A stretch of 54,742 bases of DNA from assembly GCA_903970395.1 (NCBI GenBank), contig CAJCIM010000131.1, forward strand, positions 1-54,742. Reading direction: 5' to 3'. Positions 6,780-15,160 of the stretch are shown here, in pieces. Position 1 is the first letter of the stretch. Each line of letters opens with the position of its first letter. The DNA comes from Acidobacteriaceae bacterium (GTDB lineage Bacteria; Acidobacteriota; Terriglobia; Terriglobales; Acidobacteriaceae). Made by a program: the position numbers and the translations under genes. The notes below the pieces were generated by a model. It was given only the letters and a program-made list of their open reading frames with translations. It ran no database searches and was not told where the DNA came from.

Positions 6780-7657
6780 ACCTCCTTGAGTTGCAGCGCC
6801 GCATGGCCGAAGACGTTCGCCGCCCTTTGACCGATGACTTCGACATGCAGCAGTCGACCGAAGACGGAACTCCGCTCAGCGACCTCGCAGGCAGCTACAT
6901 CAAGCCCAATGATCGCCTCAGCTCCTTTGAGCGCCTGGAGATCTACAACCGTCAGTACTGGTTTCGCGTCATCGGCGCCGTCTCAGAAGACTACCCTGCG
7001 CTCAACGCATTGCTCGGCGAGAAGCGCTTCGACGCGCTCGTCCTTGCGTACCTCCGCGAGAATCCATCCGTCTCATGGACGCTCCGCGACCTCGGCAAGA
7101 AGCTCCCCGCATGGCTGAGCGAGCACCCCACATTCGCCGGTCGCCGCCATCAGCTCGCTGCCGATGTCGCCGCTCTCGAATGGGCCTACGTCGACGCCTT
7201 CGACGGCCTCAAACTGCCGCCACTCAACGCCGAAGACCTTCAGGGTCTCGGCCCGGATACGCGCCTCGCGCTGCAACCACATCTGCAACTGCTCCAGCTG
7301 CGTTATCCCGTTGACGAACTCGTTCTTGCCGTGCGCCGCGACGCGCCCGAGACCGAGATCGTCAGTAACGCATCCATGCAGCGCAAGCAGGTTGAACGCA
7401 TTAGCCTGCCCACGATGAAGCGCGAAGCCGTCTACCTGGCCGTGCACCGCTACGACGACATCGTCTACTACCGCCGCATCGACCGCGAAGCCTTCACCAT
7501 GCTGACTTCGCTCCGCGACGGCGGCACCCTGGCCGAGGCCCTCGGCACCGCATTCCACCGCAGCCGCCTCAGCGCCGAAAAGCAGGCTGAAAAGATTCAG
7601 TCCACCTTCGCGCACGCTGCGGAACTCGGTTGGTTCTGCCGTGCCGACAAGCATTAA
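6776..7657 (+). CDS. bufC: BufC (DUF2063) partner of the MNIO enzyme
   Basis: A 293-residue protein of the HvfC/BufC family. The N-terminal DUF2063 domain (about residues 1-105: LLELQRRMAEDVRRPL, then RLSSFERLEIYNRQYWFRVIGAVSEDYPAL) is typically followed by a second globular domain, which here covers about residues 130-285. Related proteins act with the MNIO enzyme and are thought to bind the precursor leader. The start overlaps the bufB stop by four bases. The stop codon overlaps that of the opposing MFS gene by three bases, so no terminator fits between the two convergent operons. No DoxX gene follows; it lies instead in the divergent arm. Confidence 0.92.
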   Translation: MNLLELQRRMAEDVRRPLTDDFDMQQSTEDGTPLSDLAGSYIKPNDRLSSFERLEIYNRQYWFRVIGAVSEDYPALNALLGEKRFDALVLAYLRENPSVSWTLRDLGKKLPAWLSEHPTFAGRRHQLAADVAALEWAYVDAFDGLKLPPLNAEDLQGLGPDTRLALQPHLQLLQLRYPVDELVLAVRRDAPETEIVSNASMQRKQVERISLPTMKREAVYLAVHRYDDIVYYRRIDREAFTMLTSLRDGGTLAEALGTAFHRSRLSAEKQAEKIQSTFAHAAELGWFCRADKH

Positions 7658-8913
7658 CTCAACTCTGCATCCCGTGTCTCTGGCAGCAGCAACACACCCA
7701 CAATCATCAGCAGATAAGCAAACACCGCAAACACTGCAATCGCATGTCCCAGCTTCATCCGCACGCTGAAGTATCCAACCAGCGTGGGAAACAACGCGCC
7801 CACACCGCGCCCCAGGTTGTACGCAAAACCCTGTCCCGAACCGCGTACCGATGTCGGAAATAGCTCTGTGAAGAACGCACCCATTGGACTGAACGACCCT
7901 GAAGGGAAAAACCCCAGCGGAAACCCCAGCAGCAGAGTCGCGCTGTCTCCAATAGGAAACATGCTGTAGAAGAACACCGTCACAAACGCGCCGGCAGCAA
8001 ACAGCACCAGCGTCGCCTTGCGTCCAAGCCGGTCCGCAAGGTGCGCGCTCACCAGATACCCCGCGAACGACCCCGCAATCACCACCAGCAGATACATCCC
8101 CGTGTGCGTCACCGAAAGCCCGCGCGCATTCAGGTACAGCGGCAGCCATGTGTTGATCGCGTAGTATCCGCCCTGCGCTCCCAGCGCTACAAGCGACGCA
8201 AACAGCGTAGTCCGGAGCATCGAAGCCGAAAAGATCTCCAGTACGTTGCGAGACTCTGCCGCAACAGAGTCTCGCAGATAGATCTCCGGCTCCTTCACGT
8301 GTCTGCGCACATACACCGCAAGCGCCGCAGGGATCAGCCCGATCCAGAACATTACACGCCACGCTAGATGCTGCGGCAACACTGCGAAGAACCCGGTGTA
8401 ACAGACCGCAGCAATCGCCCACCCTATCGCCCAGCCACTCTGCACCGTACCTACAGCACGCCCGCGAAGGCGCGGACGTATCGCCTCGCCGATCAGCACC
8501 GACCCTACAGCCCACTCACCGCCGAACCCCAACCCCTGCAGTCCGCGAAGCACCAGCAGCTGCCCAAAGTTCTGCGCAAACCCACTCAAAAACGTGAATA
8601 CAGCAAACCACACAATCGTCAGCTGCAGTACGCGCACGCGGCCAAACCTGTCCGCCGCAAGCCCCGCCAGCCAACCACCAAGAGAAGACAGCAGTAGCGC
8701 CGAGGTACCCAGCATTCCCGCCTGACCTTTGCTAATGTGCCACAGCGCAATCAGACTCGGCAGCACAAAGCTGTAGATCATCACATCCAGCCCATCAAGC
8801 ATCCACCCTGCAAATGTGCCCACCAGCGTCGAGCGCTCCGCGGCATCCAGCTGCGTAATCCATACGCCCGCAGACACCTCCGTCTCGCTCTGACCAACCG
8901 GCAAGCGCGTCAT
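7654..8913 (-). CDS. MFS transporter of the hydantoinase operon
   Basis: A 419-residue major facilitator superfamily permease with about 12 membrane helices. The first-half signature is visible as GLAADRFGRVRVL, and GLGFGGEWAVGSVLIGEAI resembles the metabolite:H+ symporter branch (aromatic acid or sialate type). A second-half counterpart reads SAHLADRLGRKATL. The ATG at 8913 overlaps the hyuB stop as ATGA; a longer frame upstream lies within hyuB and is not needed. It is the last gene of a five-gene leftward operon. It probably imports the hydantoin, 5-oxoproline-like or related cyclic amide that the two upstream subunits hydrolyse. The substrate is inferred from context only. Confidence 0.92.
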   Translation of the reverse strand: MTRLPVGQSETEVSAGVWITQLDAAERSTLVGTFAGWMLDGLDVMIYSFVLPSLIALWHISKGQAGMLGTSALLLSSLGGWLAGLAADRFGRVRVLQLTIVWFAVFTFLSGFAQNFGQLLVLRGLQGLGFGGEWAVGSVLIGEAIRPRLRGRAVGTVQSGWAIGWAIAAVCYTGFFAVLPQHLAWRVMFWIGLIPAALAVYVRRHVKEPEIYLRDSVAAESRNVLEIFSASMLRTTLFASLVALGAQGGYYAINTWLPLYLNARGLSVTHTGMYLLVVIAGSFAGYLVSAHLADRLGRKATLVLFAAGAFVTVFFYSMFPIGDSATLLLGFPLGFFPSGSFSPMGAFFTELFPTSVRGSGQGFAYNLGRGVGALFPTLVGYFSVRMKLGHAIAVFAVFAYLLMIVGVLLLPETRDAELS

Positions 8914-10520
8914 CGAGCAGTACTCTTCGCGCGTGCGGATGGCACTCCCCAACCACCGCCACCCGGCGTCTCTAAACGCACAACATCGCCGCGCTTGGCA
9001 TGGATGCTGCACTTCCCAGCAAGCGTCTCTACACTACCGTCCGCATGTTCCAGCTGGGTCGCTCCCACTGCGCCACCTGCGCCACCAGCCAACCCATACG
9101 GATGAAACCTGCGCCGATCAGCCAACAAAGTCACCTGCGCATCGTCGAGCAGCTCAATCTCGCGCACCAGCCCATCACCTCCGACGAACTCACCCGCACC
9201 ACCGGAGCCGCTGCGATACGCATACGAGCGCACCCGAAACGGATACGCATACTCCAGCGCCTCAATCGGAGTATTCAGCGAGTTCGTCATATGGCAATGA
9301 ATCCCCGAGATGCCGTCCAACCCAGGCCGCGCGCCCATGCCACCAGCCGTCGTCTCGTAGTAGGTAAACGGCCTGCCCACACGCGTATCGAGTCCACCAA
9401 TGGTCAGGTTACTCATCGTGCCATAGCTGGCTGCCGGCACACGCTGCGGAGCCGCCTTGCTCAACGCGCGCAACAGCACATCCACAATGCGTTGGCTCGC
9501 TTCCACGTTGCCGCCAGCTACCGCCGCCGGCATCTGCGCATTCACAAACGATCCCGCAGGCGCCGTCACCGCAATCGGTTGCATCAAACCCGCCGTCGCC
9601 GGAGCCTCATCACTCAACAGGCAACGAAACACATAAAAGCAAGCCGAGTACGTAATCGCATACACCGCATTGATGCTGCCCGCGACCTGCGGTGACGTCC
9701 CTCTGAAGTCAATGCTCGCCGCACCTGACTCAGGGTCAAGCGCAATCGCCACAGCAATCCGTATCGGCTCGTCCGTAATCCCATCGGAGTCCATGAAGTC
9801 CTCCGCCGCGAACGTCCCCGCCGGCAGCTTACGTAACTCCGCTCGCATCAGTCTCTCTGAGTACGCCAGCAACTCCGTAGACAACGTAGTCAACTTGGTA
9901 AGCCCATGCTTCGCCACCAGTTCCTTCATTCGCCGTTCGCCCACACGGCACGAACCGATCTGTGCAGAGAGATCGCCCTCGCGCTCCTCCGGCGTTCGCA
10001 CGTTATGCAGAATCAGATCCAGCACCGCCTGATTCATCTCACCCTCGTGCATCAAGTGCACCGGCGGAATTCGAATCCCCTCCTGGCATATCTCGCGCGC
10101 CGTCCCCATCGACCCCGCAAACATTCCACCCACATCGGCATGGTGCGCGCGCGTCGCAGCATAAAATGACGGCGCCCCTTCGCCCTCCACAAAGATCGGC
10201 AGCACCATCGTGATATCCGGCAGATGCGTGCCTCCCGCATACGGATCATTTAGGATCGCGATGTCGCCGTCCTTCAGCGCCAATCGCGCCACCGCAGCCT
10301 CCACCGAAAGCTGCATGGACCCCAGATGCACCGGCATATGATCACCCATCGCAATCACGCGCTGCTGTCGATCGAACAGCGCACACGAGTAGTCGCGCCG
10401 CTCCTTGATGTTCGGCGAGATCGCTGTCCGCCGCAACGCCGCACCCATCTCCTCCGCAATGGAGTGCACGCTGCTCTGGAAGATCGCCAACTCAATCGCG
10501 TTCTGCGCGGCCTCTGTCAT
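8910..10520 (-). CDS. hyuB: Hydantoinase/oxoprolinase subunit B (HyuB)
   Basis: A 536-residue B subunit of an ATP-dependent cyclic amidohydrolase (hydantoinase/5-oxoprolinase/acetophenone carboxylase family). The family pattern is strong: AEEMGAALRRTAISPNIKERRDYSCALFD, split by ordinary residues, near the N-terminus, GDHMPVHLGSM, ILNDPYAGGTHLPDITMV, an internal STTR-free region with GGNVEASQRIVDVL, and the C-terminal GGGGWG glycine run that closes most HyuB proteins. It overlaps hyuA by four bases and the MFS gene by four bases, so the three are tightly coupled. It works with the hyuA product in the cytoplasm. Whether the substrate is 5-oxoproline, a hydantoin or another lactam cannot be read from the sequence. 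Confidence 0.95.
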   Translation of the reverse strand: MTEAAQNAIELAIFQSSVHSIAEEMGAALRRTAISPNIKERRDYSCALFDRQQRVIAMGDHMPVHLGSMQLSVEAAVARLALKDGDIAILNDPYAGGTHLPDITMVLPIFVEGEGAPSFYAATRAHHADVGGMFAGSMGTAREICQEGIRIPPVHLMHEGEMNQAVLDLILHNVRTPEEREGDLSAQIGSCRVGERRMKELVAKHGLTKLTTLSTELLAYSERLMRAELRKLPAGTFAAEDFMDSDGITDEPIRIAVAIALDPESGAASIDFRGTSPQVAGSINAVYAITYSACFYVFRCLLSDEAPATAGLMQPIAVTAPAGSFVNAQMPAAVAGGNVEASQRIVDVLLRALSKAAPQRVPAASYGTMSNLTIGGLDTRVGRPFTYYETTAGGMGARPGLDGISGIHCHMTNSLNTPIEALEYAYPFRVRSYAYRSGSGGAGEFVGGDGLVREIELLDDAQVTLLADRRRFHPYGLAGGAGGAVGATQLEHADGSVETLAGKCSIHAKRGDVVRLETPGGGGWGVPSARAKSTAR

Positions 10521-12487
10521 CCATGCACCTCAATCACCAGGTTGCCCAGCGCATCCACTCGCACAACGTCACCAGGCGGCAAAATCGTCGCAGAGCTGTA
10601 CTCAGAGATAATCGCAGGCCCAGCAAACGTATCACCCGCATGAAGCGCTGCTCGCTCATACAACCGCGTCTCAAGCTCAACGCCATCGAAGTACACTGCA
10701 CGTGTACCAACCAGCGCTGCCGCACCATCCCCTTCGACAACGGATTCTCTCACCGGCTCAAAAGGCTCCGCCGCTGCCACCAGGCGCACTCGCACATTCA
10801 CAATCTCCACTGCACGCTGCTCGTTCGCAAATCCATAACGCCGCTTATGCAGTGCATGGAACGCATTCACCGTCTCCGCGTCATACGGCAGGTTCAGCTC
10901 ATATCCCTGCCCCGCATAGCGCAGATCAACCGAGCGGAACGCCACGCCCTCAAGCCCATCCATACGAAACTCCGCATGGCCCTGCTCCTCCATCGCCACA
11001 AACACCTCTTCGAGATCCGCATCTGCCGCGCGCATCACAGTACGCGAATACTCACGAACTGTATCCGCCAGCAAAATACCCACCGCCGACAGTGCCCCCG
11101 GCAACGCCGGCACCAGCACCCTCGGCACCTGCAATGCACGCGCCAGCGCACAGGCGTGAAGCGGCCCCCCTCCACCAAACGCCACCAGGGTAAAGTCGCG
11201 CGGATCATAGCCACGCTCCACCGAAATCACACGGATCGCCTTCTCCATCGACGTCTCGATCACACGCAGAATCCCCGTCGCAAACTCCTCCACCGACGCA
11301 AGGCTCACCTTGGCCTTATCCATCCAGCTCGCAGCGCGCTCCTGGTCAAGGCTCACCGTCCCACCCAGAAAACGATTCGTATCCAACCGTCCCAGCACAA
11401 GGTTCGCATCCGTCACCGTAGGCTTAGTCCCGCGCCCAAAGCAGATCGGCCCAGGATCAGAACCAGCCGACTCCGGTCCCACATGCAACAAACCGCCCGC
11501 ATCGAACTGCGCGATCGACCCGCCACCCGCACCGGCCGTATGAATGTCCAGCATCGGCACGCCTACCGGAATCCCCGTAATCATCGACTCGTTGCTGATG
11601 CGTGGCCCGCCCGTGCTCGCATCCACGAGACACACGTCCGTCGATGTCCCGCCCATGTCGAATCCGATGATGCGGTCAAACCCCGCTAGCCGAGCCAGTT
11701 TATATGCGCCAATCACACCGCCCGCCGGCCCCGACAGCATCGTCCGCACCGGCTCCTCCGCTGCAATCCGAGCGGAGATAATCCCACCCGAAGACTGCAT
11801 CACCTCAAGCCGCCCCTTCGGATACGCACGAGCCACACTGTTCGCGAGCGTCGCGATATACGATCCCACCTTCGGCCCAACATACGCGTTCGCCACCACC
11901 GTTGACGCGCGCTCATACTCACGAAACTCAGGCAGAATCCTGTGCGAAACCGACAGCGGCAACCCAAGCGCCCTCAACGCCGCTGCAACCTTCGCCTCAT
12001 TCTCAGAGTTTGCAAACGAGAACAGCAACGACACAGCAACCGCATCCACACCGCTCGCTGCAATCGCAGCGCACACCCGCTGCAGGTCTTCCTCCCCGAC
12101 ACCCCGCAGCAACTCGCCGCCCGCACCCACTCTCTCCGCGACCCCAAACCGCAACTCCGCCGGAACCAGACACTCCGGCACAGGCTGAAACCAGTCATAA
12201 AGCTTCGGTCGAGCCTGTCGTCCAATCGCAATCGTGTCTTCAAAACCCTTCGTCGTCACAAACGCAACGCGCGCGCCCTTGCGCTCCAACATCGCGTTGG
12301 TGGCTACGGTCGTTCCATGCCGCACCACGACATCACCACTTGGCTTCAGTTGCGCAAGACCATCCATCACAGCTTTGCCCGGATCAGCAGGCGTGGAGAA
12401 CACCTTCAGCACCGCGAGTTTGCCCTCGTTCAGGTACACGATATCCGTGAACGTGCCGCCCGTATCAATTGCTATACGCATCTGCAT
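10517..12487 (-). CDS. hyuA: Hydantoinase/oxoprolinase subunit A (HyuA), ATP-binding
   Basis: A 656-residue A subunit carrying the actin-like ATPase fold. The N-terminal Hydant_A_N domain starts with RIAIDTGGTFTDIVY, the central domain has IIGFDMGGTSTDVCLV with AGAGGGSIAQFD, and ALARALQVPRVLVP stands in the second half. It phosphorylates the cyclic amide so that the B subunit can hydrolyse it. The start is either 12487 or the second ATG at 12481; a GGCGG sequence serves both about equally. It follows a DUF2891 gene by 18 bases, so it belongs to the same transcript. Length and domains are complete. Confidence 0.95.
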   Translation of the reverse strand: MQMRIAIDTGGTFTDIVYLNEGKLAVLKVFSTPADPGKAVMDGLAQLKPSGDVVVRHGTTVATNAMLERKGARVAFVTTKGFEDTIAIGRQARPKLYDWFQPVPECLVPAELRFGVAERVGAGGELLRGVGEEDLQRVCAAIAASGVDAVAVSLLFSFANSENEAKVAAALRALGLPLSVSHRILPEFREYERASTVVANAYVGPKVGSYIATLANSVARAYPKGRLEVMQSSGGIISARIAAEEPVRTMLSGPAGGVIGAYKLARLAGFDRIIGFDMGGTSTDVCLVDASTGGPRISNESMITGIPVGVPMLDIHTAGAGGGSIAQFDAGGLLHVGPESAGSDPGPICFGRGTKPTVTDANLVLGRLDTNRFLGGTVSLDQERAASWMDKAKVSLASVEEFATGILRVIETSMEKAIRVISVERGYDPRDFTLVAFGGGGPLHACALARALQVPRVLVPALPGALSAVGILLADTVREYSRTVMRAADADLEEVFVAMEEQGHAEFRMDGLEGVAFRSVDLRYAGQGYELNLPYDAETVNAFHALHKRRYGFANEQRAVEIVNVRVRLVAAAEPFEPVRESVVEGDGAAALVGTRAVYFDGVELETRLYERAALHAGDTFAGPAIISEYSSATILPPGDVVRVDALGNLVIEVHG

Positions 12488-12505
12488 CCGCCAGTCGCTC
12501 GCTCG

Positions 12506-13723
12506 TCATCGCGACGCATTGTTCTCGTTCTCGTACATCAATGCGTAGGTCGCCAGCCAATGCGTTCCCAGATAACCAGCGGCGCCAATCTTGTCGAACC
12601 CTTGCTTTGCACTGATGTCCGCCAGCTTGCGATACACCGGCACACGCGGGTCACTCTCAGGCAGTCCCGCCGCCATCCACAGCAGGTCTGTAGCACGCTG
12701 ATAGTTCAAACCAATCAGGTGAGCATTTGGCAACCCCTCTTCATCTGTACCCGTCGTATCGCGGTTGTTGCCGTGCACCGCATCGATCTCCTTGCTGTAC
12801 ACCGCAAACAACTCGGAGTTCGCAGGGGGCAGAAACTCATCGAGCCACCTGCCGTAGGCTTGCTTGTCCAGTACGCGTCCCATGATCGCCGCCTCCGCCA
12901 GGCACGGCGACGTGAAGTCTCCAAACACCGGCTCCATATTCGTCGCGCAGTGCTTGTCGTTGCCGAATAGCCGCACCGCCGTATAGTGGATCACCTTCAT
13001 CACCACCGTATCGTGCGTCTGGCTCGCATAGTCGAGCGCAAATCCCATCGTCAGCGCCGTATTCGGGTGCAACCCCACGCGTACCGGATAGTCGAGGCTC
13101 TGCAAGTACCGCACATACTGGTCCGCCATCCACTTCGCCAGCGGTTCCATCACTATCGCTACCCGCTTGCCGTCAGGGTCGTCCCAGGTCTTCGTCTCTC
13201 CATACAGCTTCAGCAACCACGTATATCCATAGGGCTTCTCGAAGTCCGCTCCCGGGCCCTGCAGGTTCTTGAAAAACGCCAGTTCTCCATCAATGTTCGA
13301 CTTCTGAAAGTGGCGATCCAGCTCGTTGCGAATCGCCGGAGCAAGCGAGATCTTCGGATCGGCCTTCATCAACGACACCATCATCCACATCGAGTTCACG
13401 CTCGAATGCCAGTCCAGGCACCCGTAGAACGCGCGATGGCGCTCATAATCCTCAAGGATCTCCGGCTTGCCCTGCCGCTGCCAAAGATACGGCTGCCGCG
13501 TCGGCGCACTGCCCACACCGCCAGGCCCCGGCGCATGAGGATGATCTTCACAACCCAGCGGATTTGCAGCCAGCGCCAGCCGCTGTACTTCGTCATAGGC
13601 AGGAGGCTTCGCATCAGGCAACTTCTTCAGATACTCCGACAACGCCGTCACATCGCTGCTCTGCGCCACCGCAACTGGAACGCCCACCAGCAGAGCGATC
13701 AACACCGAACTCACAACACGCAT
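12506..13723 (-). CDS. Exported DUF2891 family protein, copy 2
   Basis: A 405-residue protein of unknown function with an N-terminal signal peptide (MRVVSSVLIALLVGVPVAVAQ). It belongs to DUF2891 by the block FYGCLDWHSSVNSMWMM, with the conserved Asp-Trp-His. Other shared stretches are PYGYTWLLKLYGE, HPNTALTMGFALDYA, SPCLAEAAIMGRVLD and GTHWLATYALMYENE. The ATG at 13723 was chosen over one 21 bases upstream because GGAG stands at the right distance and the neighbouring paralogue starts the same way (MRV). It is a tandem paralogue of the next gene and precedes hyuA by 18 bases. Export and the DWH motif suggest an enzyme or binding protein outside the cytoplasm; no substrate can be named. Confidence 0.88.
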   Translation of the reverse strand: MRVVSSVLIALLVGVPVAVAQSSDVTALSEYLKKLPDAKPPAYDEVQRLALAANPLGCEDHPHAPGPGGVGSAPTRQPYLWQRQGKPEILEDYERHRAFYGCLDWHSSVNSMWMMVSLMKADPKISLAPAIRNELDRHFQKSNIDGELAFFKNLQGPGADFEKPYGYTWLLKLYGETKTWDDPDGKRVAIVMEPLAKWMADQYVRYLQSLDYPVRVGLHPNTALTMGFALDYASQTHDTVVMKVIHYTAVRLFGNDKHCATNMEPVFGDFTSPCLAEAAIMGRVLDKQAYGRWLDEFLPPANSELFAVYSKEIDAVHGNNRDTTGTDEEGLPNAHLIGLNYQRATDLLWMAAGLPESDPRVPVYRKLADISAKQGFDKIGAAGYLGTHWLATYALMYENENNASR

Positions 13724-13791
13724 CGTCATCTCCATCTCATTCATGCAGGTTCATCACGCTGACAGCACAAGCCGAGGCCGCCGGTGCAGGA

Positions 13792-15069
13792 TCAGTCACC
13801 GCCAGTCGCAGTCTCTTCAGCGGCATCATTTGCATGGGGCTTCGGCTTCTCTGGGGCCAGCGGTGCCGGCCCCTTCGCCTCGTTCTCATACAACAGCGCG
13901 AACGCCGGCAACCAGTGCTGGCCCTCATACCCTGCGCTGCCCAACTTGTCATACCCATGCTGCGCATTGATCGCCGCCAGCCGTCGGTACACCGCAATCC
14001 GCGGATCGTCCTTTGGCAGCGCATAAGCAATCGTTAGCAGGTCGGTCGCGCGCTGAAAGCACAACCCGATCTTGTGTGAGGCCGCGTTCAACTGCACCTG
14101 CGCATCCGGCTCAGTCACGCTCATGTGGCTAATGTCGACGTCCTTCGCATACACCTGAAATTCGTCCGAGTACACCGGCGGCAAAAATGCATCGAGCCAC
14201 TTCACATACGCGGCCTGGTCCATCACCCGTCCCATCAGCGCCGCCTCACTCAGGCACGACGACACCAAATCCGTGTTCTGTGGCTCTAGTCCTGTCGGGC
14301 AGTCTTTGTCCTCCTCAAACAAACGGATCGCGTTCGCATGGATCGCAGTCTGCAGCGTCGTATCTTCGGATAGATTCACGCCGTCCAGTGCAAGGCTCAT
14401 CGACCACGCCGTATTCGTCTCTATCCCCGTCCGATATGGAAACTTCAGGTTATACAGGTAGAACACGTACCTCTCTGACATCCACTTCGCCAGGGGCATC
14501 AGCGCAGTCGCCATCTTCTTGCCCTCGACGTTGTTGTATCCCTTCGTCTCTCCGTACAGTTTCAGCAGCCACGCATAGCCATACGGCATCTCGAAGGTGA
14601 ATCCTCCACCGCCCTCACCCGGCAGCGCAGGCGCCGTGAAATAGGCATACTCGCCGTCCATATTGGACTTGCGAAAGTGTGTCGTCGCAATGTCCTTGAT
14701 CGACGACGCAACAGCGATCTTCGGGTCCTGCCTCAGCATCGACATCAGCATCCAAGTCGACGCCACCGCGTCATGCCAGTCGCCGCAGCCGAAGAACGCG
14801 CGGTTCTTGTCATAGCTTTCCAGTAACTGCGGAGGCTTCTCATACTGCCACAGATAATTGTTTCGGTTTGACGGACTCTCTTGCGGCCGGTCTTCGCAAC
14901 TCACCGCCTCACCCACCAGCATCTCGCGCCGCGCCTCGTCGTACACCGGCGTCATTGTCGCTGGCAGTGTCTTCTGATACGCAACGATCTTCGCGGCATC
15001 ACCCGTCTGGGCCATCACGCTGCCCGACGCCACCACACACACCACCAACACTCCTGTCAGAACTCGCAT
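13792..15069 (-). CDS. Exported DUF2891 family protein, copy 1
   Basis: A 425-residue paralogue of the 12506-13723 product, from which it is separated by 68 bases. The signal peptide is MRVLTGVLVVCVVASGSVMA. Shared blocks are FFGCGDWHDAVASTWMLM, PYGYAWLLKLYGETKG, ETNTAWSMSLALDG, SSCLSEAALMGRVMD and GQHWLPAFALLYENEA. It also has a Pro/Lys/Ala-rich tail of about 25 residues that the other copy lacks. AGAGGG lies ahead of the ATG. It is the first gene of the leftward operon DUF2891-DUF2891-hyuA-hyuB-MFS and starts 91 bases past the amylase stop. The tandem pair is divergent enough (signal peptide, tail, inserts) that it is not a recent duplication. Confidence 0.88.
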   Translation of the reverse strand: MRVLTGVLVVCVVASGSVMAQTGDAAKIVAYQKTLPATMTPVYDEARREMLVGEAVSCEDRPQESPSNRNNYLWQYEKPPQLLESYDKNRAFFGCGDWHDAVASTWMLMSMLRQDPKIAVASSIKDIATTHFRKSNMDGEYAYFTAPALPGEGGGGFTFEMPYGYAWLLKLYGETKGYNNVEGKKMATALMPLAKWMSERYVFYLYNLKFPYRTGIETNTAWSMSLALDGVNLSEDTTLQTAIHANAIRLFEEDKDCPTGLEPQNTDLVSSCLSEAALMGRVMDQAAYVKWLDAFLPPVYSDEFQVYAKDVDISHMSVTEPDAQVQLNAASHKIGLCFQRATDLLTIAYALPKDDPRIAVYRRLAAINAQHGYDKLGSAGYEGQHWLPAFALLYENEAKGPAPLAPEKPKPHANDAAEETATGGD

Positions 15070-15160
15070 ACAGTGTCCCTCTGGCTTTTTGACAATTCTC
15101 TTTCAGATTACAGACACCGAGCGAAAACAATCCACACTGAGGCTACACATCTACGGACAA

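Noticed and set aside
5518-7657. Methanobactin biosynthesis as an alternative reading of the MNIO locus
   Set aside because: There is no MbnC-type partner, no MbnT transporter and no methanobactin-like core. The exported CKGK precursor and the DUF2063 partner fit bufferins.
7073-8515. A 480-codon minus-strand open frame across bufC and the MFS gene
   Set aside because: It overlaps two genes with clear family motifs, is rich in Cys, Arg and Gly in an unordered way, and has no domain.
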